A DNA stretch of 64,000 bases from NCBI GenBank assembly GCA_028622995.1, contig JAJQJQ010000002.1, forward strand, positions 3,534,001 through 3,598,000, in the 5' to 3' direction. Position 1 is the first letter of the stretch. Each line of letters opens with the position of its first letter. The translations under genes were made by a program, and so were the position numbers. This DNA comes from Panagrolaimus kolymaensis (Eukaryota > Nematoda > Chromadorea > Rhabditida > Panagrolaimidae). The notes under the pieces are model-generated. The model was not told the origin of the DNA. It made no database searches and saw only the letters and a program-made list of their open reading frames with translations. Shown here in pieces: positions 12,775 to 24,379 of this stretch.

Positions 12775-13518
12775 ATGGGTCCTGGATTTATTATTGAACC
12801 TCCGGCTATATCAATTGGTCAACCATCTGTTGGTCAAAAAGAAGTATATGAATTAATACCAAAAGTTCTTGAAATGGTTAAACACAAATTGGAACTTCGT
12901 CCTAGATATCTCATCCAAAATAAAATTGAATGTTATTTAGAGGTATGTTTTTTTGTGATCAATGATGCATAATTTTTATTATTTTTTCAGCTTACTTTTG
13001 ATGCAAAAAATCCAGTATTCAAAGTTGTCGTTCATTATCGCAATGGTATTCTTTCTCGTATTACTCTTTTTGGATATAATGAAGTTGACAAAGCATGTAT
13101 TGCATTTAAAGTTCGTTTGTTTTTAATTTTTTCAAAATCATAACTAACCATTTTATTTTTTAGAAAAACAGAGAATACCAGAGTGATTCAAATTATTATC
13201 GTAAAGTAACAGAAGCTGTAAATGATGTTATTGAAAATTATCAATTACGAATGCAATCTTCAGAAAAAGAAAAACTCTTCAAATGTGTTATAGCTATATG
13301 TGGACAATTTACAAAGACTCAACTAATGCCATGTCGATATTGTCGGTAATTTTTTTATTATTATCAAAGGATTCCAAAAATCATACATTTTATTATGATT
13401 AACCTGTTTTAGGCAACATATTAGAAACTTCGAAGTTCCAACAGTTTTCTCTGGTCTTGCAATGGGAAATGTTTCAGTTGCTCATCCATCCTGTCATCAA
13501 GAAAATGTATCTCAATAA
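12775..13518 (+). CDS. MED27: Mediator complex subunit 27 (short form)
   Basis: Four exons in phase: 12775-12942, 12991-13110, 13164-13345 and 13413-13518, 191 residues. The C-terminal half follows the MED27 pattern: a strand with FGYNE (human VKGYNE), YYRKVTEAVNDVIENYQL (human FRKVTDHATTALLHYQL), then a CxxC pair in MPCRYCRQHI (human APCQRCGKF) and a closing HPSCHQE (human HDTCRQ), which together form the small zinc-binding C-terminal module. Human MED27 has 311 residues, so about 110 N-terminal residues of helical bundle are missing or unrecognisable; I see no in-frame upstream exon. MED27 sits in the Mediator tail next to MED14's C-terminal part. The polyadenylation signal is AATAAA at 13575-13580. 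Confidence 0.8.
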
Positions 13519-13841
13519 AAAAAAAGGCATTATGCATACAGTGTTTTTGGTTTTATGATTTTTTCTTGTTTTTCAATAAATAAATAAAAAATTGCATTCG
13601 TAAAAGATGTAAACAAGAAACAAAGTTGTGAATGTGTTAATTTCAAGTGAAAAGAAGTTTGAGTTTGAGAAACATTTATAGAAAATTTACAAAACAAAAA
13701 GAATTACAAGAAGGACCCAGCATAAATCGAAGTCAAACGCCCGTTTGAGTATCCATTTAAAAGTACACGGGCTAGAGCAAGAGATAAATAAAGTTAAAAA
13801 ATAAATATGGAAGAAATATAAACAGCTCATCACCATCTTTC
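13519..13841. other. Convergent 3' spacer MED27 / NADAR gene
   Basis: This 323 bp stretch holds the 3' UTRs of the two convergent genes. AATAAA repeats occur at 13575-13588. No further gene is seen. Confidence 0.55.
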
Positions 13842-14924
13842 TTATCGAGCAGCAAATTGTCGGAAATTACCATGGCGCCCACGATTATGTCCATTAATTT
13901 GGAAACGTTTGGTTCTGAAAATGAAGTAAAGTATTAATAAACTCTAATATTTAATATTTACGGATCAACTCGACGCCAGATGTAACGACGAAGTTCATTG
14001 TATTTACGTTTGGTTTCCTCTTCTTCGTTGTCTTTCCATTCATGATTTTGAGTACGGAAAAGTTTGCGAAGGCGCATCAAAGATTTTCCTCCTTGATTTT
14101 GACCATCCCAGTAAATTGGTTTGTTTGATTCATCACGATTCTTGCGCCAGCCAGTACCAAAATACTATAAATGATTTTATAATGATAGAACCTTTTTAAG
14201 TTTCTTACCTTATCTTGAGTTGCAACAGCGATGTAGGTTCTATCAGAAAAAACAAGAAGATTTTCAATCCAGCGATTTTGTTCAAGCTTAAGACGTTGAC
14301 CTTCTTCCCAATACTTCATTTTGTGTTCATTCCAAGCACTTTCTTTGAAATCCTTTATTTCTTTCATAGCTTCTTCAGCTCCATTAACATCTGGAGCTTC
14401 CAAAATTGCTTTCTTGGCGTTTTCATCATTGAATATTTCAGCCATTTTATACCAATAATAGCGTTCAGCAGATTTATGTTGAATTCCATTTGCATCCTTG
14501 ATGTTGGCTTGATATCGTAATGATAAAGGATCGTGGATTCCACCAACGAGGATGAAGTCACGGCCAATTTCGTCGTAATCAGCTTCGATTTCAGCGGAAG
14601 AATCTTCGCCATCTTTATCATCTCCAATTTTTTCTTGAATTCTCTTATATTTTTTCTTCATGTGTTCATTTTCAAGCTGTAAACACAAATGTATCGTATG
14701 ATTAAAAAAATATTATTAAAAATCAATACCTTGAGTTTACGAATGGCTTTACGCAAGCTATCCTTTTCTTGTTCAAGCATGTTAACGCTATTACGCATTT
14801 GAGCCATTTCTTGCTTTAAAGCATTAATTTCTTGTTGAACATTATAGTTTCCATTGTTACTACCATTATTTTGCCGATTTGGTGGTTTTCCATAGTTAGA
14901 ACGTGGTTGAGCTCCTTCATCCAT
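13842..14924 (-). CDS. Coiled-coil protein with NADAR (DUF1768/YbiA-like) domain
   Basis: Four exons in phase: 14924-14730, 14676-14209, 14164-13962 and 13914-13842, about 312 residues. Residues 1-28 are Asn/Gln/Gly-rich; 29-80 are a heptad-like coiled coil. Residues about 103-228 match the NADAR fold: DPLSLRYQANI, the signature SAERYYWYKM (usual form SSEHYFxYQK), AKKAILEA, a W..K..YW helix, NRWIENLLVFSDRTYIAVATQDK and FGTGW (usual DxxWGxG). The C-terminus is basic and ends in a short Arg/Gly/His tail. Characterised NADAR proteins are N-glycosidases acting on ADP-ribosylated guanine or riboflavin-pathway intermediates; whether this one is active is unknown. It lies head to head with NAXD. The function is inferred from the fold pattern only. 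Confidence 0.7.
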
Positions 14925-15445
14925 GATGTTATAGTTCTTTCAAATCCCAAAATGGGCACCGATTTATTTAAATATAAAAGTTACCTAAAACGTTATACAA
15001 ATATAAAAATGCATCGATTAAATAAAAGTTTTCGCGAAGAAAAGAGGAATGGCTTTATTGCAACGTCAATAGTTTTTGCAACCAAGAGAGACACTTTTAT
15101 GGCTCAATTTTTACAATATAAAATATAAAAGCATCCTAACTTTATAAAGAATGGAAATAGTATATTATTAATTTTAAAAAAGACGCGTGGCACAAAACCA
15201 CATATTTTTTTAGAAAAATGAAAAAATCGGAATGAACGCCACTAAAAAAATAACAAGAGAAAGAAGAAGAAAAGACAACAGCAAGCTTTTTTTTGCGCAA
15301 ATGCTGCTTACATTTTTATGGTCCTAGTTGTTTCAAATTCGTGACAAGAACGCTTCTATTCGATATTCATTTTGTTTATTTGCATTTTTAATATAATTTT
15401 TTTGCGATTGATTAGATAGGTACGAAATCAATAACAACAAAAAAC
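14925..15445. promoter_or_regulatory. Divergent promoter region NADAR gene / NAXD
   Basis: The 521 bp between the two start codons must contain both promoters. It is AT-rich with purine runs at 15250-15290. I recognise no specific factor site. Confidence 0.5.
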
Positions 15446-16560
15446 ATGAGCTTTGATGGTATGCAGCTTTAACCATTTCATAATCATATGTACTTCAAAA
15501 TATTAATTTTTAGAAGCTGTTGGAGAATATTTTCTCGAATTAAATGATCCTAATGCCACTAAAGGCTCTTCGGGTCGTCTTGCAATCATTGGTGGAAGTT
15601 CTGAATACACAGGAGCACCATATTATGCAAGTTATGCACCATTAAGAATTGGTGCCGATCTTGCATATATTTATACGTTAGTATTTATTTAACCCTTTAT
15701 AAAAAACAAACAAATCCAACGTGACCGTGATTTATAGACATCCTGATGCAGCACCAATTCTCAAAAGCTACAGTCCAGATCTCATCGTTCATCCTGGACT
15801 AGAATGGGAGCTTATTAAACAACGAATGGACTTTTTTGATGGAATTGTATTTGGTCCTGGCTTGGGCAGAGATGTGAGTACTTTGCTTCCATTATTGAAA
15901 GAACTCCTCAAAGAAGTTAAACAGCGTCAAGATAAGCTAAGTATGGTCATAGATGCTGTAAGTCTTTGCATTCGATTCATATGAGAAAATTATTTTTATA
16001 GGATGGATTATTTATAGCTGAACAAGATATATCTGCACTTCGTGGATGCCACAATGTCATTTTAACCCCAAATCATCGAGAATTTGAACATCTTTGGGAA
16101 GCTGCTTTCCCCTCCACAAAAATTGGAGAAAATATTAAAGAATGTGTTCAAAAAGTTGCAAAAGAATTAGGAGTAGTGATTCTTCGAAAAGGTGGAAGTG
16201 ATATTATCTCTGATGGTGATCGAGGTCATTATTATTTTTTTATAGTATTTATTAGGTTTACCATACATATTTTTAGTTATTGAGTGTGCTGATCAATCTT
16301 CACCTCGTCGTTGTGGAGGCCAAGGCGATCTTATTACTGGTGCAATCGCAATATTTGCTCATTGGGCTAAAATGAAATTTCCTGATGCAAAATGCCCTAA
16401 AACTCGACTTATTCGTGGTGCTTACACTGCATCACGCTTCATTCGATACACTGGTTTTGCAACTTTTCGATCAATGGGAAGATCTATGACTGCCTCTGAT
16501 ATGATTGCTAACATTGGAAATGCTGTTAAACATTTTGAGAGACATCCATGTTTTATGTAA
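15446..16560 (+). CDS. NAXD: ATP-dependent (S)-NAD(P)H-hydrate dehydratase
   Basis: Exons in phase: 15446-15458 (13 nt), 15514-15676, 15738-15957, 16002-16224 and 16277-16560, 300 residues. It is a ribokinase-like CARKD enzyme. Visible motifs are RLAIIGGSSEYTGAPYYA, the SPDLIVHP strand, FGPGLGRD, VIDADGLF, LTPNHREFEHLW and the C-terminal anion hole/catalytic loop RRCGGQGDLITGAIAIF. It repairs hydrated NADH and NADPH (NADHX/NADPHX) using ATP. Human NAXD is 347 residues; here there is no evident mitochondrial leader, so the product is probably cytosolic. The tiny first exon with MSFDG is supported by a GTATGC donor and clean phase. It is divergent from the NADAR gene. Repeated AATAAA motifs follow near 16610-16645. 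Confidence 0.94.
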
Positions 16561-16697
16561 AGCTTTAAAATTATCATGCATTTTAATTATTATCAAATTT
16601 TTATAAATTGTAAATAAATAAATAAAAATAAATAAATAAATAAAGGTGAGACGATCAGTAATTTTTTGAACTCTAAAAGTAGTGTTCTATTTTGTTA

Positions 16698-19301
16698 TTA
16701 TTTGGAAGGTTGTTTTTTGCATTGTCCTTGATTACGAATCCACCCTGGGCAGCATGAATCCAGAACAACATCTTTGTTGGTTTTACGGTCAATGTTAATG
16801 GTTAGCAAGGACGTTGGACAATTGTATGAGAAACGTCTAAAAATTAAGGTTAATCAATGAAAAACATTTTTAAAAAGAGCTGTTTACTTTTCGCAAAAGT
16901 TTCCATCAGCCATTTGTTTGTTTCCATCAACAAAACGACGAGCGCGGGTTGAAGCTTCACGACGAACTTTTTTAAGGGTTTCTGCATTCTTTGAACTTTG
17001 TAAAAGTTCAATTATGGGTTTTTGGAAGGGATCCGCCGAATGAGTGGTACCAAAATCGAGTTCATCCATCAAATCACATGGCAACACTAAACGACCAATG
17101 CATCGAGTTGTTTTGCCTTTAGGTTTTTCGCAGGATCCCATTCCACAATATTCCACTTCATTGTCCTTTCCTTCACAAATTCCATTTCCACCATAGCAAG
17201 CTCGAACTCGTCTTTTCTCTCCGCAACCTCCACATTTTACCGAACTAGAATAATAATGAAACATGCTTTAACTAATATTTAATGTATTTATTTTGCTTAC
17301 CAAACTCCCCAATCTCCCCAATTTGACCATTCTGGCTCTCCTTCACCAGTTGTGGTAGATCGAACAGTAGTAGTTGTTGTTGTAGTGGGAACAGGCGAGG
17401 GTGTCGCTGTTAAAGGAACTGAACGATAACGGAGTTTAAATCCAAGATACCCAGGAATGAGTTCAGGATCAGTCCGAAGCCACAAAACAATATAATTATC
17501 TTCAGAAATGATAGTTTTTTGAGGTATTTCACAACAAAGTCGTGCACCCGTTGTTGTTTTATCGGCTAAATATTTAACTTCAACAAAACTACTGCAAGCA
17601 TCTTTACAAGGGAAACTTGAATAAGTTATTTCAATTTCAACCGCTTCTCCTTCGGGAGCTAGAAGTCTCCAAAAACAATTAAGGCCTTCGTCAAGACTAG
17701 GTGATTCAAATTGAGACCATTTAGAGGAAGCCGTAAGGTCTCGACCATTGCAAACTCCATTAGCTGAAAATAAATTATTATGAAAATGACGTGGAAAGAT
17801 AAAAGCCTACGTGAATAAGCAACTTTATCGCAGTATGTTCCACCGAGACCTTTTGGACATTTACATCTTTTGCAATTGTTTGGATCAGTATATCCACCAT
17901 TTTTACATTCAACTTCTTTTTTACAAACATCTAAAATTTTATTTTTAGCCAACCAAAATTTAATGTTTGTTTTAATTAAATTTGGTTTACCTGTACAATA
18001 TCGAAGATTAACCATTCGAGCATCTTTAAACGAAACAGCGATTCTTTGTCCAATTGTATATTGATAATTTTCATCTTTTGTTACAATTGTATTCCTTCAA
18101 TAAAACTTATTTAAATCTTTCCACAAAACGATGATTATCTTACTTTGCATAATCAGTGCTAAAAGCTTTAGCTCCATAATGCATTACTGAACCCAAATCA
18201 TATCTTTGTCCCATATTATTACTATTTTTAGGATTTCTTTTAGCAAAATTTGATTGTGTTCCAGGGAAAATAAATCCAAAATCAACATTTACGTAATCAT
18301 CTCTGTCATATCGAGATTGTTCATGCCAAAGTCCAAGAGCATGAAGGGTTTCATGAGCGACAATCCCTAACTAAAATCTTTGTCTAAAAATAAAAGGACA
18401 AAGTGGAGTTAAACATACAGCATCACAACCATATCCAATGGAAACAGTTTGTTTTCCACCAACTCGACCAACATTTGACCAACAACCACCTGCTCGAGTG
18501 AATTGAAGAGCATCGGTATCAGTGGCATTTTCATAAAATCTCATGCATGTTTCATCTTCTAAATGTCGTAAAGCTTCACGAATTAGATTTTGCCATTTAT
18601 CTAAATTTTAAATTATTACTGAAGAAATATGATTGTAAAAAAGCTTACTATCATTGAATTTAAAGCTATAAGCAACTCGATGATCCTTCCAAAAATATCT
18701 TTCACCTGGTTGAGCTTGACGTTGCTTTCTCTTTGGGCCATCAGCTAAAGATGAAGAAATAAATTAAAAACTTATCAACTTGCTAAGCTATTATTTTTAA
18801 ATCATATTTTCATATCAAAATCTTACAATTACGAATCTCTTCTAAAATATCTTTAGCTTGAGGAACGGTTAAAACTATATCATTTTCAAAGAGATAATCC
18901 AAAACTGGGCGATTGACACTCTGTAAATTCTTGAAAATGATATTTATTTATTTACTAAACATTTACCGCTTCAGTTCCATCATCAAAAGTTGCCTTTCTA
19001 ATAGCATCGCGGGCTTCTTGAGGATTCTAAATTACTTCAAAAGGTAATTAATAATTTATAAAAAGTAATTAAATTACATAATCAGCAAAAACTCCAAATT
19101 TTTTTATTCCTTCAATTTTAATTTCATCTAATAAAACTTGAACTTGAGCTGCATCTTGAGCAATTGGATGATCAAATTGAAATTGAGCCTATATATATTG
19201 TATTTCAAAAGTTATAAAACCAATAAAAAAATATTACGGTTTACCTCTGTTACAAATATCCCCAAACAAAAAATAACTGTTATCAACGAGGAAATAATCA
19301 T
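16698..19301 (-). CDS. Secreted astacin metalloprotease, NAS-36/NAS-37 type
   Basis: Twelve exons in phase: 19301-19245, 19188-19078, 19026-18967, 18920-18827, 18744-18649, 18600-18419, 18370-18144, 18094-17991, 17930-17811, 17763-17301, 17244-16888 and 16836-16698, about 669 residues. Order: signal peptide (MIISSLITVIFCLGIFVTE), propeptide to a basic KRKQRQ processing site, astacin domain with zinc site HETLHALGLWHE and Met-turn SVMHYGAK, an EGF-like module (CKNGGYTDPNNCKRCKC), CUB domain, Thr-rich linker, thrombospondin type 1 repeat (WSNWGDWG, CSVKCGGCGEKRR) and a Cys-rich tail. This is the domain order of C. elegans NAS-36 and NAS-37, which digest old cuticle at ecdysis. The zinc motif has Thr-Leu where many astacins have Leu-Gly/Ala, but all ligands are present. 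The start is the Met that opens the signal peptide. Confidence 0.92.
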
Positions 19302-20017
19302 TCCTCCACTTTTTTTTCGGACAAAAATTTGGGCTGAATGCCTTTCCCAAAAATTTCGCGCCTTCAATGGTCATTTTAGTTTTCTCCTCCTCCTTCTTTT
19401 TCTAATTTCCATTTTTCTATTATTTGAAGTAGGACAATGTCCCAAAGAAGTGAAAGGAAAACCGATAAAAAAATCAAATTAACCGATTCCTTTTTTTGTG
19501 AAATTGAATGTCAAGGCCGATGCTGCATCTTTTTCTTCACCTTCATAAAATTCCAAAATGGTTTTAGACTTTATTTTTTGAAAATGAGCGCAGACTTTTT
19601 TCAAAATAATTTAAAAAGATTACTCGCCCAATGATTTATAATTATTTACACTTTTTTATTTTTTGGTGATCTTTATCGCTTGTAAAATCAGACGAACGAT
19701 GAGATTGATCTTGTTGGAATTTTTGTTTTGCATTGATTTGAAAAAATTTCTGAGAGATGGTTAAAAATATTTATCGATAACTTTTTAAAAAATGGATTAG
19801 CATATTGGTTCCAAACACACGCAAAGATCTACATAAGATTTGTAAAAAAAAAGCATTCATACGAATGAATATAGATAGCTATGGGAAAAATGCTTTTAAA
19901 AATAAATTTTCACATTTGATTAAAAAATTTGAATAAAATGCTTACCGTTGAAATATTGCTGTCGATGAAAGGCATTCTCCGTTGAAATCCCGCCTTTGAT
20001 TGTGGCGGAACTCTAAT
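19302..20017. other. Divergent spacer astacin / TSSK-like kinase
   Basis: About 0.7 kb with the promoters of both neighbours. The plus-strand open frames at 19138-19634 overlap the astacin 5' exon or are AT-rich noise. No other gene is supported. Confidence 0.5.
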
Positions 20018-21533
20018 ATGACTGCTCCTGACACTCGTAAGCTTCTTCAACCAACTGAAAGTCTTGCCTCAATCAAAGTTCGAGAAAAACTTTTAACTAA
20101 CAATGTTCTCCTCAAAAAAAATGTTCTTGGTATGTTTGTTCTTTCTTTTTTGTTTTCCGGGTGATTAAATCAGGAAAACATCCAAAAAATTTATTCTCAA
20201 CTGATGAAGGAATAAGCTACCTTCTCCCTTTAATAAATAAAAAACAAAGGAATCGAAATGATTCAGATCGTAACTCTACATTTATTATATATATGAGCTT
20301 ACGTTTGAATTTTTTTTGAACAGCGAATCTGCTGATGATTACCTTAGGGCAAGAGGAGAGAAAAGTAGAGAAACTGTTTCCATTTTTACATTATCTCGTA
20401 CTGCTTCATTTTTTTATTTTTACAAATATATTAATATCTTCTTTTTTAGGCACAGGTGCATATTCAAAGGTTAAAATAGGATATAGTGAAACCTTATGCA
20501 AAAACGTTGCTGTAAAACAAATCGATTTGCGTCAACAAAATGAATATATCCGCCGTTTCATGCCTCGTGAATTACAAATTATTGAAAAGCTCAAACATCC
20601 AAATGTCGTCGAAGTTTATCAAGTTTGTTTGATTTTTATGGCAATCAACAATAAAAAACTTTTAGATAGTTCGAACTCAAAATTATGTTTGTATGATTCA
20701 AGAACTTGCTGAACATGGCGATATGCTTAAACTTATTAAAACAAAGAAACGAATAGATGAACCTGAAAGTCAATTCCTTTTTCGACAACTTATTGAAGGG
20801 TTAAAGGTTGGGTTTTTTTCGAATTTGCTCAATCCTCAAATCTTTACCTTTAAAATTTAGTATCTTCGTTCCATAAATGTTATTCATCGTGATCTAAAAT
20901 GTGAAAACTTACTTCTTGATGAATATAATAATCTTAAAATAGCTGATTTTGGATTTGCTCGAGTTCTCAATGATAATGAAGAATCTGTAACATTTTGTGG
21001 TTCAAGAGCATATGTTGCACATGAAATTATGACTTCACAAGCTTATCGTGGTAATGGCGTTGATATTTGGGGTGCTGGTGTTGTTCTTTATATTATGCTT
21101 AACGGAGTAATGCCTTTCGATGATCGTGATATTAAAACTCTGGTTCAACATCAACAAAAACAAAAGATTCCATTTTCTCGTAAAGTATCTAAACCAGCAA
21201 AAGAATTAATTTTATCAATGCTTCATCCAACACCGAAATATCGTTCAACAATTGAAACTATTTTAGCTTCTTCATGGATGGAAGGTACAAGGTTAGTTTT
21301 CTTTCACTGAAAATTAGAGATCAAATAAAAGCTTGAAAGCTTTGTTTGTACAAACAAAAGTTAAAGTTTATGTTTTTGTTTTTTAAGTGGAAATCAATTA
21401 AGTGTTTAACTCATACATAATTCTTTTTTCTTTCAGATATTTTATGCGTGGACTTGTCGAAGACGAATCAACATGTTCAACTGCTTCACTCATTTCTGAA
21501 ACTACACTTCGTCGTTTTGCTGAAGGACTCTGA
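20018..21533 (+). CDS. Testis-specific serine/threonine kinase-like (TSSK family)
   Basis: Five exons in phase: 20018-20129, 20450-20622, 20666-20806, 20861-21291 and 21437-21533, 317 residues. Kinase motifs in order: glycine loop GTGAYSKV, VAVK lysine, MPRELQII (helix C glutamate), HRDLKCEN catalytic loop, DFGFAR, and a W-G-G-V subdomain IX. The compact single-domain build and the DFGFAR/CGS-AY activation segment match TSSKs, which act in spermatid differentiation. The usual APE motif reads AHE (YVAHEIM), an odd Pro to His change. A C-terminal Ser/Thr-rich tail follows the kinase. AATAAA is at 21577-21582. CAMK-group relatives are possible but TSSK fits best. Confidence 0.85.
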
Positions 21534-22699
21534 TTACCGTATAAAGCAGCTTTAATACTGATCTCTGTAAAGTATAAATAAATGATAATGTATCCTAAAT
21601 TGATTAATAAAGGAGAATATTTTTATCTTATGTTTCATTAATCTTACATTATATTGGGTTCATTAATTATTTGATAGCAGCATTAGAAAAAAGTAAGTTT
21701 TATTGTTATTGAAAAAATGTTTAAAAATGTGCTTTGAGTCGCTATATAAAATGATTGGAAATGCTTCAAATAATCATAAAAAAAACGAGATCGCACTTTT
21801 ATGTTTGACGTCGTTAAAGGATGTTTGAGTATCACATATGCGAGTTCAAAAGGCTTTGAAAGATACTAAACCATATAAATTTTTTATATGTAAGTTGGAG
21901 GTATTTCTTGAGGATAAAAGAGGCTTAATAAAGTATGTGAAGACGAGAGTAGTATGCTACTGCACATATTACAAGAAATTACGCATTTTTTGGTTTTAAA
22001 TATGTTTTTTTTGATTCGCAGGGAAAAATAAAAAGCTTCATAAGGGTTTACAAATGATTAAAGACGTTTTTAAGAGATGGTGTCCTTTGGTTTATCAATT
22101 TTCTGTTCCCCCGGGTGTCATTGTTCTGCCAAGTTTTATCTTTCTTAAATTCTTTTTATATCCAGTTTTTTTTAGTTGAATAAATGGATGTCTTATATTG
22201 GATTGGTTTAAAGGCATAAGTTTTTTATAACATAAACTAAAAATCTTCATAGAAATTCTTTCCGTAATAATTTAGTTAACTTTTGCATTAACTTTTAGGA
22301 TGTCATAGTTCATGTTAATTATTTCTCTCTCTTTCATTTTTCTTTACTTCTTCATTTATTTATCTGTCGTAACCTTTTAGCTTTTAAAAAAAAGAGCATG
22401 TCGAAAACAAAAAGTTTTGATAAATGACTTGTAGCGAGAAAAAAAGAAGCTTTTCGTTGTTTTAAATTCTTTTCTGATCTTTGTCATTTATAAAACTTTT
22501 TTAAATTTCATGGCAGCAAGTTTTTTTTGCTTATTTTTTATCTGTCGGCATCAAAATTTTTACGTTTTTTAAATATCTTCAGAGTTTCGATTTTTTTTTT
22601 TGATGGTGAAAAACCATCTGTTGTTTGGATTTCATAAAAATCTAAAGTTAAAGGAGGCGAAGGGGAAAAATTAGGCGTGAAAGAAAAAAAGTGGCAAAA
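21534..22699 (+). other. Spacer between TSSK-like gene and carbonic anhydrase
   Basis: About 1.2 kb of AT-rich sequence with the TSSK 3' UTR on the left. No recognisable gene or RNA; the only distinct block is a short G/C patch near 22110. A coding-like exon begins at 22700. Confidence 0.5.
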
Positions 22700-22791
22700 A
22701 TGACTGATTACTTTTCACGGAGGAAAGGTAGCAATCCAAAGCTAATCAGCTATGGCAGCAGCAAGAGTAATGATCTCGGAAGTTTCAAACG
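22700..22791 (+). other. Candidate alternative first exon of the carbonic anhydrase gene
   Basis: An ATG at 22700 opens 30 codons plus two bases and ends at a consensus donor (CG|GTAAGT at 22792). Joined to the acceptor at 23070 (TTTTTTAG), one base completes the codon and the reading frame runs straight through the known start of the carbonic anhydrase at 23075. The encoded segment is Ser/Lys/Arg-rich and polar. If used, it would put about 32 residues before the signal peptide. It could be chance, since a third of random phases agree. Confidence 0.4.
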
Positions 22792-23074
22792 GTAAGTCTC
22801 ATGAGCAGCTCACAGACATGTGTAAAAAAATGGCAACATTGGAAGGATTAAATCTCTAAAAAAATTATCAAATCCTTTGCCAATGCTTTGGTATTTTATA
22901 TTAATACCGGAAATATAAAAAACATTTTGTAAAAAGTGTGGTGTTTAATCTTCTTGAATTTAAAAAAAAAAATCGGAAAAGCTTTTATCTCTTTTTTAAA
23001 TTCAAATTTTAAGCTTTTATTTTAGTTGAAATATTTCTTAGCTGTAATAACGTTTTTTAATATTTTTTAGGAAA

Positions 23075-24379
23075 ATGCAATTTTTACTATTTTTTATATT
23101 TTCTATTTCGCTAGCTCAAAGTAAGTTTTAAAAAATTGGTTGGCTTTGATCCAAAGGAAAATGTATTACACTTTGATGATTCATATTTCGATTAAGATAA
23201 TTGTTTTACCCCTAAGCTTTCTTTGCCATTTATTTTCAAGCTTTATATTATAAAACAATTTATAAAAATTAATTAAATTTAAGGCCAAGCTGGTGGTGGT
23301 GATACTTCATTTAAATGGGGATACACCGAAAATGATGGTCCTCAAACTTGGGGTGGAGTTTGTGCCGAAGGTTTTCGGCAATCTCCTGTTGACATTCAAC
23401 CAGCCGATGTTGATTTTGTTCATTTAAGCAAAGTTCATTTTGTTCATTATCATCGATCTGGAGCTATTAATATTAATAATAATGGACTCTCAAGTAATTT
23501 TTTAAACGAAAACAAACTAAAGCTTTAGTGTTCGCCTTTATTTAGTTACTGTTAGCGGATTTGATAAATGGGGCGATAATCAACCTTATATCTTTGGCGG
23601 TGGTCTTCATAATAAATACAAACTTGTTCAATTTCATATTCATTGGGCTCAAGGGCATGAAGACGGAAGTGAACACACTCTTGGGACATTGCACTATCCT
23701 GCTGAAGTTCATTTCGTTCATATTAAAGAAGGCAATAGCCTTAACGAATCTCTTCATGAGTCTGATGGCGTTGCGGTGGTTGGAGTATTCATTACTCTTG
23801 GAGTTGATTCAGCTGCTTTATCGATGCTTGATAATGCTTTTAAAACCATGCATGTTCCAAGTAGCAGTAAGTTTTTAAGGCTTTGAAATTTGATATGTAC
23901 ATTTCAAAAAATGCATGAAAAAAATCCTGAAGTTAACATTTTTTGTTGCAGAAGGGAAAGAAGCTATTGTTCATGGATATCGTCCTCGATCACTTCTTCC
24001 CACCAACACAGAATCCTTTTATCGCTATGAAGGCTCCCTCACAACTCCAGGTTGTCAAGAATCTGTTATTTGGACTCTTCTTGCTGAACCAGTAAGCATG
24101 ACTGAAACACAGGTAAATATTTATTGCTTTTTTTATTGCTCTTTGTTTCCTCTTCTTTTTTTTAATTCTTATGGTTTCCAGTTACGCTCATTACGACGCA
24201 TTCGTGAGGTTATGGAAATTCCATCCGATCATAATGTTCGCCCCATTCAACCATTAAATGGCCGACGAATTTCTTTTCGACCAAGCAATTTTGATCGTTT
24301 TCACCTTTGCGGATCTTCCCCTTCATTGGGCGGTGGCGTTACAATTCTTCTCATTTTTGCATTTTTCTTTGCATTTTAA
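23075..24379 (+). CDS. Alpha-carbonic anhydrase, secreted and probably GPI-anchored
   Basis: Five exons in phase: 23075-23120, 23284-23493, 23546-23866, 23952-24112 and 24182-24379, 311 residues. A signal peptide ([15 protein letters not shown]) leads to the alpha-CA fold: [23 protein letters not shown], zinc histidines in FHIHW and EVHFVH, and [13 protein letters not shown] with the catalytic threonine. All three zinc ligands are present, so activity is expected: CO2 hydration to bicarbonate. The C-terminus is a hydrophobic stretch ([13 protein letters not shown]) after a small-residue SLGGG, typical of GPI attachment as in CA IV. The start used is the ATG just after a TTTTTTAG acceptor, which could be a trans-splice site or the acceptor for the candidate exon at 22700. 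Confidence 0.92.

Noticed and set aside
14215..14520. 101-codon plus-strand frame
   Set aside because: It is antisense to the NADAR-domain exon, whose own frame has strong family motifs and closing splice phases.
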